64,000 nt of DNA. It comes from Methanolobus psychrophilus R15 (lineage in GTDB: Archaea; Halobacteriota; Methanosarcinia; Methanosarcinales; Methanosarcinaceae). The stretch's first letter is position 1, and every line of letters starts with the position of its first letter. The notes below the pieces were generated by a model. That model worked only from the letters and a program-made list of their open reading frames with translations. It searched no databases and had not been told where the DNA came from. Made by a program: the position numbers and the translations under genes. Positions 30,065-40,408 of the stretch are shown here, piece after piece. The stretch spans positions 2,778,042-2,842,041 of the forward strand of contig CP003083.1 in NCBI GenBank assembly GCA_000306725.1, given 5' to 3'.

Positions 30065-31144
30065 CTATCTGATCTTCCTTAGGAAAGAATAGACTATGCC
30101 CGATACTATCACAAAAGATATTAATAAGATATATATGATGAATTTTTTAGGTTCTTCTGTTGCAAAGGCTCTGACCGTGTTTATATGGGGACCTATTTCC
30201 GCAACGCTTTCTTCTTCCAGGTATTCTACGGTAGCAGCCTGTTCAGGTTTCTCGACACGTAGCTTTAGCACCCATAGGTTATACTCGCCCCCCTCATTGG
30301 AAATGTAAGCTATACGACTGCCTTCAGGACTCCATGCAGGTGATCTTTCGTTTGACTTCTCCATTGTGAGCTTTTTCATGCCCGTGCCATCTGTGCGCAT
30401 GATCCACAGGTCATAGCTGCCATCCCTGTCGGATGAGAATACTATCATATCGCCCTGGGGGCTGTATGCGGGTTCGATATTATTGAATTCATCATCAGTG
30501 AGGCGTGTTGCTTTAACAGCATCTGGCTCCTGGGTGTATATGTCACCTTCAAGAGAATACAACAGCCTGGTTCCGTCCGGGCTCCAGGAAGGGGAAGCTT
30601 CGTCACCTTTATCATCTGTGACCTGCACACTTTTCCTGCTACTGATATCCATGATCCATATATCATAGTTACCGGAAATTTTGGAAACGTAAGCTATGCT
30701 GCGATCGTCAGGACTCACTGAAGGTTCTTTCGAATCAGACGTCCCGGTCAGTTTCACATTGTTGCTGCCATCAGCATTCATCACATGCAGACTGATATAA
30801 CGCGCTGAGTATGCAGTCCTGCTTTCAGTGGCATAATATATCTTACTGCCATCATGATTGAACACCGGGTCTCCGGACCATGCAAGAGTGTCATATATTT
30901 TTTTTGTACCCGAACCGTCCGCATTCATAACCCATATTCCCTGATTATATGCATAGGTCAACTTCTTGCCATCCGGGCTCCATGATGGATGGTTATACCC
31001 CTTACCATCTGTCAGCCTGATATCTTCGTCTACAATAATGGCTCCTGCTCCGCATGCAAGTGGTAACAACAGCGATAATGCCAGGAATATGAGCAAGATA
31101 TCCAGACAATATCTTGTTTTTGTAAAAGACAAATGCATTTGCAT
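30065..31144 (-). CDS. Membrane-anchored PD40 beta-propeller protein
   Basis: A 359-residue protein with an N-terminal signal/anchor helix (residues about 13-35, LLIFLALSLLLPLACGAGA), six TolB-like PD40 repeats (WSPDGKKLTY, FNHDGSKIYY, SPDDRSIAY, WSPDGTRLLY, YSPQGDMIVF, WSPEGSRIAY) and a C-terminal membrane helix near residue 335 followed by RKIR. This suggests an extracellular beta-propeller held at both ends. Related proteins are frequent in Methanosarcinales, where their function is unknown; TolB-like binding of proteins or envelope polymers is a guess. Confidence 0.85.
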   Translation of the reverse strand: MQMHLSFTKTRYCLDILLIFLALSLLLPLACGAGAIIVDEDIRLTDGKGYNHPSWSPDGKKLTYAYNQGIWVMNADGSGTKKIYDTLAWSGDPVFNHDGSKIYYATESRTAYSARYISLHVMNADGSNNVKLTGTSDSKEPSVSPDDRSIAYVSKISGNYDIWIMDISSRKSVQVTDDKGDEASPSWSPDGTRLLYSLEGDIYTQEPDAVKATRLTDDEFNNIEPAYSPQGDMIVFSSDRDGSYDLWIMRTDGTGMKKLTMEKSNERSPAWSPEGSRIAYISNEGGEYNLWVLKLRVEKPEQAATVEYLEEESVAEIGPHINTVRAFATEEPKKFIIYILLISFVIVSGIVYSFLRKIR

Positions 31145-31153
31145 TAAAATATA

Positions 31154-33055
31154 TTAAGTGGACTTATATATATTAATCTTTTGTTTTAGGGTTTCACTTA
31201 ATATCTTACCATCTACCTTGCCTCTGAACTCGGCCATTACTATGCCCATCAGCGGACCAACCGCAGCGGGTCCTTTTTCCCTGACAAAGTCACTACGGTC
31301 CTCTATCATCTGGTCTATGAACTTCTCGACGATAGTGATATCCATTCCTCCAATTCCAAGCTGTGAAGCCGCATCTCCTGCGCTAAGGCCAGGCTCCATG
31401 GCAATCGCTCTTAATATACTGTCTATGGCCTCTTTAGATATCCCGCCTTCAGCTACCAGGCTGAATACATCCAGGAAATGACAGTCTTCCAGTTTATCTA
31501 CCTCCACACCGTCACGCTTGAGTTCCGGAAGCATCCCTGTGAGCGTTCTCACTACAAGAGTGGCAGTGACAGTAGTATTGCCTTCAAAGCGCTGCATCAG
31601 TTCCTCGAACAGAGGCAGGTGAGATGAATAAACTATCTTCTCGGACAGTTCCCTGTGAAGGTTGTACTCCAACTCAAAACGTTTTGCACGTTCTGTCAGG
31701 AGTTCAGGTATTCCTATTGATCCAAAATAAGCTGGTGATATCTCCACTTGCGGGACATCGGTCTCGGGATACATTCTTGCAGCTCCGGGAAGCGGTCGCA
31801 GGTAGGAACTGTTCCCGTCCGGCAGTGCACGGCGGGTTTCCTCCGGCACTCCTTCAAGTGTTTCCCTTGCCCTGATAATTACGCTTTCCATGGCGCCTCT
31901 TGCGCGCGCTTCAAGATCTGCCACCATCACAACAGCATCATTCTCAGTTGCACCGACAGCGCAGCGCAGCATATTAACCTCTTCGGCTGTTATGCCGTAA
32001 TTTGGAAGCTCATCAGTGTGGAAGATGCCGCCAACACCCGAGGTCTTGGCCCGGTCAGAGAACTCTGTCCCGATGCGCCTTCCGGGCTGCACTTCCCTGC
32101 CAGTGAAGCCGGCAAAGCCCGGCAGCAGTACCGCAAGCACCTTTCCCTTCTTCAGTGCGCTCAGAAGGACCTTGGACTTCGTACCTCTGAAAACATCAGT
32201 GACATCGAAGACAGTGTCGCGTACAGAGGCTCCTCTTGCAAGTAGTTCATCTCTGATTGCAAGCAGGCTGACCTGGCGCTGCACTTCGCGCTCGACGATC
32301 GTCTCTATCATATCCAGCGCCTGCACACCCTTAAGCTCAACACGGGCACCTTTTGCTATGGAAATATTGACGTCCTGGCGTATGGTACCCAGGCCACGCT
32401 TAACTTTTCCTGTGGAGCGCAACAGCATCCCTATCTGCTGTGCAGTTTCCTTTGCATGGGCAGGGGAGATTATATCCGGCTCCGTGCCTATTTCTACCAG
32501 CGGGATGCCAAGGCGGTCAAGTGAGTAAATAATGGAGTCGCCTTTGTCCTCTATCTTCTGGCATGCCTCTTCCTCAAGGCAAAGCACACCGACACCTACC
32601 GGTCCTACGGATGTATCTATAATACCATCCTTTGCCAGGAAGGCTGTCCGCTGGAAACCAGAAGTATTGGAACCATCCACCACTATCTTGCGCATAACAT
32701 GCACCTGATCCACCGGCCTCATACGCAGGAGCTTGGTGATGCAAAGCGCAATGTCAAGAGTCTCCTGGTTTACCCCTGTTGGCGGCTCATCGTCATTCTC
32801 AACTAGGCAGGTGCTGTCATATCCTTTGTATATATATTTGCGTTTCAGCTTGGACTGTTCAAGAGCCGCCCTGTCTGTCTCACCCATCTCACTTTCTGTG
32901 GGGCGTAAATAACGGAAGAATTCATAGGTTGATTCACCGAGGTCCCTTATCAGAGTGGGGCATCTGCAAAATAGCTTCTGTTTTGAATCAAGTTGCTGAT
33001 GGATCTCAAGACCGCATTTCAGACCCAGTCCGGCATAATCGAATTTATCGCTCAT
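31154..33055 (-). CDS. gatE: Glutamyl-tRNA(Gln) amidotransferase subunit E
   Basis: Archaea-specific GatE (633 residues), which with GatD converts Glu-tRNA(Gln) to Gln-tRNA(Gln). It has the GatB-like kinase core ([28 protein letters not shown]-like [26 protein letters not shown]), the inserted AspRS-like GAD domain near the middle, and a C-terminal YqeY-like domain ([12 protein letters not shown]). The start at 33055 ([10 protein letters not shown]) is chosen over the open frame to 33097 because it matches the family. GatD is not in the window. Confidence 0.95.
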   Translation of the reverse strand: MSDKFDYAGLGLKCGLEIHQQLDSKQKLFCRCPTLIRDLGESTYEFFRYLRPTESEMGETDRAALEQSKLKRKYIYKGYDSTCLVENDDEPPTGVNQETLDIALCITKLLRMRPVDQVHVMRKIVVDGSNTSGFQRTAFLAKDGIIDTSVGPVGVGVLCLEEEACQKIEDKGDSIIYSLDRLGIPLVEIGTEPDIISPAHAKETAQQIGMLLRSTGKVKRGLGTIRQDVNISIAKGARVELKGVQALDMIETIVEREVQRQVSLLAIRDELLARGASVRDTVFDVTDVFRGTKSKVLLSALKKGKVLAVLLPGFAGFTGREVQPGRRIGTEFSDRAKTSGVGGIFHTDELPNYGITAEEVNMLRCAVGATENDAVVMVADLEARARGAMESVIIRARETLEGVPEETRRALPDGNSSYLRPLPGAARMYPETDVPQVEISPAYFGSIGIPELLTERAKRFELEYNLHRELSEKIVYSSHLPLFEELMQRFEGNTTVTATLVVRTLTGMLPELKRDGVEVDKLEDCHFLDVFSLVAEGGISKEAIDSILRAIAMEPGLSAGDAASQLGIGGMDITIVEKFIDQMIEDRSDFVREKGPAAVGPLMGIVMAEFRGKVDGKILSETLKQKINIYKST

Positions 33056-33532
33056 GAATAATCTCACCAAATAATTTTCGCATAGACGTCGGTTCACTCA
33101 TCAAACAGCCTCAGGATGTATAAAGGTATTGTTCGTCGGCATGACTTCCAAAAATCCGCATATAAAGCCTGAACAAGAATAATCGAAAGGTTTATCATAT
33201 GCAATCATTTACAATCATTTACAATCCATTGGTTATTCTGCTATGTACAAAGGTAGCGATAACTATTGCACTTATAGTATCAATTCCTCACTACATGCAT
33301 CAGTAGGCAGATGCATTTAAAAGGTCGGAGCGTAGTGATATTTAATGTAAATCTCCATAAATCCTGCAAGTTGTTTTGCTCAGTTGGGCCATGGTGTCCT
33401 CATATAATATGTTCTAAAGTGAAGAATTATAAGAATCATTCATGATAGATGCGAAGCGTTTATAAGGGATAATCATGTACAATATCTTGTTGAAAGACTA
33501 ATTATTAATCATTATGGATAGGAGTTTGCAAG
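33056..33532. other. Divergent promoter region between gatE and the hdrCBA operon
   Basis: About 480 bases with no gene. A 10-base tandem repeat, CAATCATTTA, occurs at 33202-33211 and 33212-33221 and partly a third time. A TTTATAAG box at about 33459-33466 is the best candidate promoter for hdrC, about 67 bases upstream of its ATG. The gatE promoter must lie at the left end. Confidence 0.55.
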
Positions 33533-34000
33533 ATGTCATCAAATATCGAACGCTGCTACCAATGTGGTCAATGCACAGCCGCCTGCCCTATGGCTGAGCA
33601 GGAACAGGCCTACAAAATCCGCAGGTTCCTGCAGATGGAAAAGCTTGGCCTCAAAAGTGAGGAGCCAATGGACATTCCATTCATATTTTACTGCACGACC
33701 TGCTACAAGTGTCAGGATAACTGTCCACAGGGCGTAAAGATAGTTGATGGACTGCTCAGTATCAGGGAAGCTGCAGTTCGTGATGGCAATATACTGCCTG
33801 CTCACAGGAAGATCGGGCAGATGCTGATGGATAGCGGTCACGCAGTTCCAGGTAATGAGGATGGAAAAAAGAGGCGTCTGCAACTGGGCCTCGATGAAAT
33901 GCCACCAACAGTTGCAAGTTCCGAAAAACAACTCAACGATATAAAGATACTGTTGAATCTATCCGGTTTTGACCAGATAGTTGCTGAGGAGAAGGCATGA
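33533..34000 (+). CDS. hdrC: CoB-CoM heterodisulfide reductase subunit C
   Basis: A 155-residue iron-sulfur subunit with two [4Fe-4S] motifs: CYQCGQCTAACP near the N terminus and CTTCYKCQDNCP near residue 60. It passes electrons from HdrA to HdrB in the cytoplasmic (HdrABC) system. It overlaps hdrB by four bases. Ribosome site: AGGAG seven bases before the ATG. The order C-B-A followed by mvhD and an F420-type dehydrogenase marks this as a soluble, bifurcating Hdr rather than the membrane HdrDE. Confidence 0.95.
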   Translation: MSSNIERCYQCGQCTAACPMAEQEQAYKIRRFLQMEKLGLKSEEPMDIPFIFYCTTCYKCQDNCPQGVKIVDGLLSIREAAVRDGNILPAHRKIGQMLMDSGHAVPGNEDGKKRRLQLGLDEMPPTVASSEKQLNDIKILLNLSGFDQIVAEEKA

Positions 34001-34914
34001 GAGAACTCTCCCTGTTCCTGGGCTGTGTAGCTCCTAACAGATACCCGGGAATAGAAGTTGCTGCCAAGAAAATATTTTCAACACTGGGTGTCGATCTCGC
34101 TGACCTTGACGGTGCTTCATGCTGTCCCGCGCCTGGAGTATTCCGGTCTCTTGACAAGCTCACTTGGCTTACACTGGCCTCAAGGAACATCACACTATCC
34201 GAAAAAAAGAGCGATGACATCCTTACTATCTGCAATGGCTGTTTCAGCACGCTTAAAGATGCCAACGATATGCTCAAAGAAGATCCTGCTTTGAAAAAAG
34301 ATGTCAACTCAAAGCTTGCAGAGATCGGACATGAATTCAGAGGCACTCAGGATGTAAGGCATGTCGTTGAATATCTCTATCAGGAGATAGGAGTCGACAA
34401 GGTAAGGGAAGCTGTTACAAAGCCTCTGAACCTCAGGGTCGCTGTACATTACGGCTGCCATCTTATTCAACCTTTAAAGGATTCAAAACTCGGGCTCGCT
34501 GGCAAACCTACGTTCTTTGATGAACTTGTAGAAGCAACCGGGGCCACCAGTGTTGATTATGAGGATAAGATGAGCTGTTGCGGTGCCGGCGGAGGAGCCA
34601 GGACTGCAATCCTTGATGCGACCCTGAAAATAGCAAACAAAAAACTTGAGCACATGACTGAGGCAGGTGCCGACTGCATCGTTGACGCATGCCCGTTCTG
34701 CCACCTGCAGTTCGATGTGGGGCAGGCAGAGATCAACCAGAAGTTCGCAAAGAACTACAACCTGCCGGTTTTGCATTATACGCAGCTTCTTGGACTTGCC
34801 ATGGGCTTTTCACCCGAAGAGCTGGGAATAGCAATGAACACTGTGGATACTTCCAGGTTCATCGAAAAGGTAAAGATGGACATCTCCGAGAACGAAGTGT
34901 GCACTATCGTGTGA
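33997..34914 (+). CDS. hdrB: CoB-CoM heterodisulfide reductase subunit B
   Basis: Catalytic subunit (305 residues) that reduces the CoM-S-S-CoB heterodisulfide at two noncubane iron-sulfur clusters. It has both Cys-rich CCG domains: CCPAPGVF with CNGCFSTL in the first half, and GCHLIQP, MSCCGAGGGART and CPFCHLQFD in the second. The start overlaps hdrC (ATGA). It is followed by a 155-base gap to hdrA, so hdrA may have an additional promoter. Confidence 0.95.
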   Translation: MRELSLFLGCVAPNRYPGIEVAAKKIFSTLGVDLADLDGASCCPAPGVFRSLDKLTWLTLASRNITLSEKKSDDILTICNGCFSTLKDANDMLKEDPALKKDVNSKLAEIGHEFRGTQDVRHVVEYLYQEIGVDKVREAVTKPLNLRVAVHYGCHLIQPLKDSKLGLAGKPTFFDELVEATGATSVDYEDKMSCCGAGGGARTAILDATLKIANKKLEHMTEAGADCIVDACPFCHLQFDVGQAEINQKFAKNYNLPVLHYTQLLGLAMGFSPEELGIAMNTVDTSRFIEKVKMDISENEVCTIV

Positions 34915-35069
34915 TCTTGCAGGTACACGGTGCTTTTTGAACTGGTATATTTTTAACTTAACATACTCTTAACTCATAGAGATATCTACAAAAACATAGC
35001 CTTGTGCCGGTAAACATGCTTTACCCGGTTACCCTGGTTATGTTATCGGATCAGCCCGGGAGAAGAAAT

Positions 35070-37055
35070 ATGGTCAAAGAAAGTTCGGTCAAAGAAACTG
35101 AAGCGGCAAATACCCCCAGAATAGGGGTTTTTGTATGCGAGTGCGGTGTGAATATAGGTGGTGTTGTGAACTGCCGGGCTGTGGCGGATTATGCTTCCAC
35201 ATTGCCCAATGTGGCCACCTCCGTGGTCAACAAGTACGCATGTAGTGATGCAGGGCAGTCGGAGATAAAACAGGCTATAAAGGACCATGATCTTAACCGT
35301 GTCCTTGTGGCCTCATGTACGCCCAAGACACATGAACCCATCTTCAAGGCATGTGTAGAGGAAGGCGGCCTGAACCCTTACCTCTTTGAATTCGTCAACA
35401 TAAGGGAACACTGCAGCTGGATCCACATGCAGGATAAGGAGAATGCCACAAAGAAGGCGAGTGAGCTGGTGCGCATGGGCGTTTCCAGGGCGCGACTCCT
35501 GGAGCCACTCCAGTCCACTGAGGTTCCTGTCACGAACAAGGCACTTGTCATCGGAGCAGGCGTTGCAGGTATGCAGGCAGCCCTGGACATTGCTGATATG
35601 GGTTACAAGGTCTATCTGGTCGAAAAGAACCCATCCATCGGCGGCAAGATGGCGCAGCTTGACAAGACCTTCCCCACAAATGATTGCAGTATATGTATAC
35701 TTGGCCCGAAGATGGTGGAAGTGTCAAGGAACAGGAATATCCAGCTTATGACCTATTCCGAAGTGGAGGAAGTGGAAGGCTACGTAGGTAACTTCAGGGC
35801 GAGGATCAGGCACAAGTCCCGTTTTGTCGATGTCACTACCTGCACTGGCTGCGGGTCATGCGTTCCGAAATGTCCGATAGAGGTACCGGACTTTGAATTC
35901 AATGAAGGTATAGGCACCCGCAAAGCCATCTATGTACCGTTCCCCCAGGCAGTACCACTCAGGGCCGTTGTGGACAGATCCGTCTGCATAGACTGTGGTG
36001 CCTGCATCAAAGCCTGTGAGAGCCATTCTATCAATATGGAGCAGGAAGAAACATTCTCCGATCTGGAAGTAGGTGTGATAGTCGTAACCACAGGATACGA
36101 CATATACGACCCGGAGCCAACAAACGACTTCGGATATGGGATATATGATAATGTTATCACCGGGATGGAGCTTGAGCGCCTGCTCAACGCCAGCGGGCCC
36201 ACAATGGGCAAGCTGGTGAGGCCCAGTGACGTCAAGCCTCCAAAGCGCGTAGGCTTTATCCAGTGCGTGGGCAGCAGGGACAAGAAGCGTAACAGGTATT
36301 GTTCCGGATTCTGTTGCATGTATGCATTGAAGGACGCCCAGCTTATAAAAGAAAAATATCCTGATTCTGAAGTATATATTATGTACATGGATATCCGGGC
36401 ACCTTTCAGGAACTATGAAGAGTTCTATGACCGGGCCAGGGACATGGGTATCAAGTTCATCCGCGGAAAGCCCGGAAAGGTGAGCGAGGATACGGATAAC
36501 AGTGTCATTGTCCGCGTCGAGGACACGCTGACGAACAATATCTACAACCTTGAGCTCGACCTGCTCGTGCTTAGTGTGGGAGCCGTGGCAAGCGAAAGTT
36601 CTGAGCGTGTCAGGCAGTTGCTTAAGGTCAGCAGGGCAGCCGACGGATTTATGATGGAAGCACATCCCAAGCTAAAACCCGTTGACACAACACTTGACGG
36701 TATATTCATAGGTGGTGTGACCCAGGGACCTAAGGACATACCTTATTCGGTATCCCAGGGAAGTGCCTGTGCCGCCCGTGCAACGCGATATCTTGCCCAG
36801 GGTAAAGCAACCACCGAAGGCATCACTGTGGAAGTTGATGAGGATATCTGCGTCGGATGCGGAATATGTGTGCCTATGTGTCCCTTCCAGGCGTTGTCGC
36901 TCGCAGATGGAAAATTAGCAATTATCAAAGCACTTTGTAAGGGGTGCGGAACCTGCGCCGTGGCATGCCCCACGGGAGCGCTGCAGCAGAGCCACTTCAA
37001 GAACCAGCAGCTGCTTGCCCAGGTCAGGAGTGTTTTCACATTTGAGGGAGAATAA
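35070..37055 (+). CDS. hdrA: CoB-CoM heterodisulfide reductase subunit A
   Basis: Flavin-bifurcating subunit, 661 residues from the chosen start. FAD-binding region: [20 protein letters not shown]. HdrA-type Cys set: [17 protein letters not shown] and [15 protein letters not shown]. Ferredoxin motifs: [35 protein letters not shown] and [13 protein letters not shown] use ATG 35070, seven bases after GGGAG; in-frame starts back to 35004 lack a ribosome site. Unlike the fused HdrA at 45601-47955, this one ends after the last ferredoxin domain and the MvhD part is a separate, damaged gene two bases downstream. Confidence 0.95.
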   Translation: MVKESSVKETEAANTPRIGVFVCECGVNIGGVVNCRAVADYASTLPNVATSVVNKYACSDAGQSEIKQAIKDHDLNRVLVASCTPKTHEPIFKACVEEGGLNPYLFEFVNIREHCSWIHMQDKENATKKASELVRMGVSRARLLEPLQSTEVPVTNKALVIGAGVAGMQAALDIADMGYKVYLVEKNPSIGGKMAQLDKTFPTNDCSICILGPKMVEVSRNRNIQLMTYSEVEEVEGYVGNFRARIRHKSRFVDVTTCTGCGSCVPKCPIEVPDFEFNEGIGTRKAIYVPFPQAVPLRAVVDRSVCIDCGACIKACESHSINMEQEETFSDLEVGVIVVTTGYDIYDPEPTNDFGYGIYDNVITGMELERLLNASGPTMGKLVRPSDVKPPKRVGFIQCVGSRDKKRNRYCSGFCCMYALKDAQLIKEKYPDSEVYIMYMDIRAPFRNYEEFYDRARDMGIKFIRGKPGKVSEDTDNSVIVRVEDTLTNNIYNLELDLLVLSVGAVASESSERVRQLLKVSRAADGFMMEAHPKLKPVDTTLDGIFIGGVTQGPKDIPYSVSQGSACAARATRYLAQGKATTEGITVEVDEDICVGCGICVPMCPFQALSLADGKLAIIKALCKGCGTCAVACPTGALQQSHFKNQQLLAQVRSVFTFEGE

Positions 37056-37057
37056 AA

Positions 37058-37490
37058 ATGGCAGAAACAGAATGGGAACCAAAGATAGTGGCTTTCTGCT
37101 GCAACTGGTGCAGCTACGGAGGCGCGGATACGGCAGGGGTGGGGAGGGTTCCGCCACCACCCCTCTTCCCTGAGGATCATCAGGGTGATGTGTTCAGGAC
37201 GTATTGACCCTATGCATGTTTTCAATGCTTTTCTTGAAGGAGCTGATGCCGTACTTGTGACCGGATGTCACCTTGGAGACTGCCACTATGTTAACGGCAA
37301 CTACAAAGCCCAGGTCAGGTACCAGTTCCTTGAAGAGATGGTCAGGGAACTTGGGCTTGAACCTGAGAGACTCCAGCTCAACTGGATAAGCGCCAGTGAA
37401 GGAGAAAAGTTCGCGAATTTCATAAGGGATGTCACTGCGCAGATAAAACAACTGGGCCCGAGCCCTCTGAAGCCTGAAGGAGTGAACTAG
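37058..37490 (+). pseudogene. mvhD: mvhD-like iron-sulfur subunit with a frameshift
   Basis: MvhD links Hdr to the electron-donating hydrogenase or dehydrogenase via a [2Fe-2S] cluster. The first 30 codons (ATG 37058) read [18 protein letters not shown], then the frame runs on to a stop. The normal continuation ([17 protein letters not shown], then GCHLGDCHY) is in the frame that is one base later and ends at 37490. The break lies in a C-rich stretch at about 37145-37170. A G-rich run GGGGTGG at about 37136 could pair with CCACCCC there, forming a hairpin over the break. This may be a true mutation, a sequencing error or recoding. Confidence 0.85.
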
Positions 37491-38642
37491 ATGGTTGGAA
37501 TTGGAGACAAGCTGCTTGGCTATGCTACTAACCCGGATGTCCGCAACAGGGGCGCATCAGGAGGACTTGTCACTGCCGTACTGGCTGCAGCTCTTGAAAA
37601 GGGAATGGTTGAGGGCGTGGTCGTGCTAAAACGTATAGATGAATATGAAGCGATCCCGGTTATCACAGATGATGTACAGGAGGTACTTGCTTCCGGAGGC
37701 AGTATGCATGCAGTGCCCGTGAACCTAGCTAAGTATGCAGTTGGCAGGAAGATAGCCATGCCCGGCAAACCCTGTGATGTCAGGGGTGTCATCGAACAGG
37801 CCAAACGCAACGGAGTTGAACTTGAGGATACCTATATAGTGGGACTCAACTGCGGAGGAGCTATGCATCCGGTGGTCACCAGGGAGATGCTCACCAGGAT
37901 GTATGAGATAGATCCGGAAGATGTGGTTGGCGAGGAGATTGAGAAGGGCAAGCTCATTTTCAAAACAAAGGATGGAGAAGAGAAGGCCATATCCATTGAT
38001 GAGCTCGAGGAAGCCGGATACGGAAGACGTGAGAACTGCCGTTATTGCACAATTAAGATACCAACGAATGCCGATCTGGCATGTGGTAACTGGGGTGTCA
38101 TCGGGGAGCTGGCTGGAAGTGCCACCTTCTGCGAAGTAATGAACGAGAAGGGCAAGCGCCTTCTTGATAATGCTATTGAGGCCGGGTTTATTGAGGTGCA
38201 GCCTGCGGACGAGAAATCCATAGCTATCCGGGAAAAGGTTAACAAAGCTATGCTTAAGCTCGGAGATGAATGGAAAGGAAGGCTCCTTACTGAGATCCCT
38301 GACCAGGAGCGTCTCACTTACTATATAGAACAGTTCGCAGACTGTATCGATTGTGGCGCCTGCAGGGAGGTCTGCCCTGTATGCACGTGCGGTGAGGAAT
38401 CAAAGTGCACCATGTTCCACAGTCTCGCAGATAATTATAAGATGAGCATGTATCACATGGTACGCCTTCTCCATTTATCTGACAGTTGTATCGGGTGTGG
38501 ACAGTGTTCTGACGTATGTCCCGTGGATATTCCGGTCACAACTATCTTCAGGCGCTTTGCAGACCCTGCCCAGAAGAAGCGCGATTATTCGCCTGGCATG
38601 GATCTCCAGAGACCGCCCTTCCTGGAGTTGATGCTGAAATGA
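37491..38642 (+). CDS. F420-dependent dehydrogenase beta subunit (FdhB/FrhB family)
   Basis: A 383-residue FrhB/FdhB family protein that binds FAD and reacts with coenzyme F420. It shows [57 protein letters not shown] (FrhB Cys motif) and a C-terminal pair of [4Fe-4S] clusters ([24 protein letters not shown]), as in formate dehydrogenase beta subunits. It begins directly after the mvhD stop and overlaps the alpha-like gene by ATGA. It probably feeds electrons from F420H2 (or formate) to the HdrA flavin. Confidence 0.9.
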   Translation: MVGIGDKLLGYATNPDVRNRGASGGLVTAVLAAALEKGMVEGVVVLKRIDEYEAIPVITDDVQEVLASGGSMHAVPVNLAKYAVGRKIAMPGKPCDVRGVIEQAKRNGVELEDTYIVGLNCGGAMHPVVTREMLTRMYEIDPEDVVGEEIEKGKLIFKTKDGEEKAISIDELEEAGYGRRENCRYCTIKIPTNADLACGNWGVIGELAGSATFCEVMNEKGKRLLDNAIEAGFIEVQPADEKSIAIREKVNKAMLKLGDEWKGRLLTEIPDQERLTYYIEQFADCIDCGACREVCPVCTCGEESKCTMFHSLADNYKMSMYHMVRLLHLSDSCIGCGQCSDVCPVDIPVTTIFRRFADPAQKKRDYSPGMDLQRPPFLELMLK

Positions 38643-40105
38643 AGGAAACTATCTACCGGACAGTGTGCCCCGGCTGTGGCATTGGATGCGGCCTCTACAT
38701 CAGGGAAAGTGGCGATGGCTCTGTAAGCATCGACTTTTTGAAGAGCAGCCAGGTGAACCTTGGAAAACTCTGCAGATTCGGGATGAAGCTGCCTCATTAC
38801 TATTCCAGGCCTGCTTCCGGCAGAGTGGAAGGCATGGTATCCGGTACTGAAGAAGCTGTCAAGGCAGCGGCTTTAAGGCTTAAAAATGCCGGGAAGATTG
38901 CCATGCTCTCTGCAGGCAACACTACCTGTGAAGAGCATATAGCATTCACAAGGCTCGCAGAGACCCTGGGTACTGTGGTACACACCGGCATTCCGGTCTA
39001 CCCGGAACTTCCTTCAGAGTGTCACCCCCATCTCGAAGGCATGCCATTGGCTGAAATAGAGGATGCGGAGAAGATTGTACTCTTCGTAGACCCCTATGTG
39101 CAATATCCACTGCTTGTCAGGAGACTGCTGGTTGCCAGGCGCAACGGTGCACATATCATATCAGCAGGCGCAAAAGAACTGCATTTTGCGCATGAGAACA
39201 GGAATCTCTCACCGGAACAGTACGCAGAACTGGAACTTGACAGTAACTCAGTCATTATCGCTGATGTGCATCCGCATACAGATTCCTGTCATACGAAGCA
39301 GCTGCTCAATCTTGCACTTGAGACCGGAGCAAGGATACACTTTATAAAACCCTTTGTAAACAGCGAAGGCGCCAACAGGCTTTCAAGGGGCAAGGCCGGA
39401 ATGATGGGTATCTCACATATCATGGATGAGATCGAAAAAGGGAGCATCAGGACCCTCTTCCTGCTTGATAGCGACCCTCTGGAGCTGATGCCGGATTCTG
39501 ATAGGACAGCAAATGCGCTGAATAAACTTGACAATCTCATTGTGATAAGCTCAAGGGACAGCCCGATCACTGAGATAGCACATGTGGTGATAGTCACTGA
39601 ACCCCTATATCGCAAAAGAGGTACCTTCATTAACGCCGAAGGGAAACTCCAGGAGAACAGCGGGCAGGATGTTGCCGGCATAGATGCAATGTCCCTGCTG
39701 AGCAGAGAATTGGGAACAGAAGGATTTGAGTACAGGCAGCTGCACGGGTACCTGCATGAAAGGATGATAGAGACCCTGGCCAATGAGAACAGGAAGCCTG
39801 AGTATGAAATAATGGAATGTGAAACTGCCCCTGTACATCACAATGGCGCCTGCACATTGAAATACCTGTTTAACCCCTTCATGTGGGTCAACCAGCCGGA
39901 TGACAATGATTTCGTGCTCCTTAACATGAATATGGTCAGGAGTCTGAAACTCAAGAAAGGTGGCATGGTCAGGCTGGATTCTGAGAAAGGAAGCATGAAA
40001 ATGCGATATCGTGTGGAAAGTATGCCTGACGGCATGATTTTGACTGCCAGGAAACTGCCAATAGCAACAGGAACGAACACAACAGTCAAAGCGGAGGGAT
40101 GCTGA
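38639..40105 (+). CDS. Compact formate-dehydrogenase-alpha-like molybdopterin protein
   Basis: A 488-residue molybdopterin oxidoreductase-like protein, about 200 residues shorter than usual FdhA. The N-terminal [4Fe-4S] motif is CPGCGIGC plus LGKLC (Cys10, 13, 17, 45). The molybdopterin core follows, and a short C-terminal cofactor-binding domain contains LLNMNMVRSLKLKKGGMVRL. A Cys128-His129 pair (PSECHPH) lies where FdhA has its Mo/W-ligating Cys or Sec followed by His, so catalysis is possible but not assured. Start ATG 38639 overlaps the fdhB-like stop. Formate oxidation, a changed substrate or a purely structural role are all open. Confidence 0.75.
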   Translation: MKETIYRTVCPGCGIGCGLYIRESGDGSVSIDFLKSSQVNLGKLCRFGMKLPHYYSRPASGRVEGMVSGTEEAVKAAALRLKNAGKIAMLSAGNTTCEEHIAFTRLAETLGTVVHTGIPVYPELPSECHPHLEGMPLAEIEDAEKIVLFVDPYVQYPLLVRRLLVARRNGAHIISAGAKELHFAHENRNLSPEQYAELELDSNSVIIADVHPHTDSCHTKQLLNLALETGARIHFIKPFVNSEGANRLSRGKAGMMGISHIMDEIEKGSIRTLFLLDSDPLELMPDSDRTANALNKLDNLIVISSRDSPITEIAHVVIVTEPLYRKRGTFINAEGKLQENSGQDVAGIDAMSLLSRELGTEGFEYRQLHGYLHERMIETLANENRKPEYEIMECETAPVHHNGACTLKYLFNPFMWVNQPDDNDFVLLNMNMVRSLKLKKGGMVRLDSEKGSMKMRYRVESMPDGMILTARKLPIATGTNTTVKAEGC

Positions 40106-40293
40106 TGATCGAACTTGATAAGGAGCAGCAGAAAGCCTTTGTCGATGAGATGATGGAATCTAACGAACTCAAAGGTGCATCCAAGAAAAGGCTAATCGTA
40201 TTTCTGGCCGAGCGCTATAAATGGGACAAACAGAAAGTCCAGCACAGGCTCAAAAGGGCCACGCTGGCCCAGAGATATGCGGAAAGCCACTGA
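40105..40293 (+). CDS. Small basic protein at the end of the hdr operon
   Basis: A 62-residue protein (MIELDKEQQKAFVDEMMESN, then a basic helix-rich C terminus with KKRLIVFLAERYKWDKQKVQHRLKR). It starts on the last base of the fdhA-like stop (TGATG), with GGAGGG six bases upstream, so it is translated with the operon. ATG 40099 is also in frame but overlaps that ribosome site. No domain is recognised. Its position suggests an assembly or stability factor for the Hdr/dehydrogenase complex, which is inference only. Confidence 0.7.
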   Translation: MIELDKEQQKAFVDEMMESNELKGASKKRLIVFLAERYKWDKQKVQHRLKRATLAQRYAESH

Positions 40294-40378
40294 CATTAAG
40301 TTTGATATATATATATGTAATATAATAGGTATTGATATAAAAAAAATTAAATTTATTACGTCATGAAAGAATGAATAA

Positions 40379-40408
40379 CATATATATCAATAAACCTATC
40401 TCTTTTTT
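40379..40408 (+). promoter_or_regulatory. Promoter for a leaderless ergothioneine operon transcript
   Basis: TATATAT at 40381-40387 is centred about 25 bases before the ATG at 40409, the usual TATA to start distance in archaea. There is no ribosome binding site, only a T-rich stretch. Transcription should begin at or next to the A of the start codon. Confidence 0.65.
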
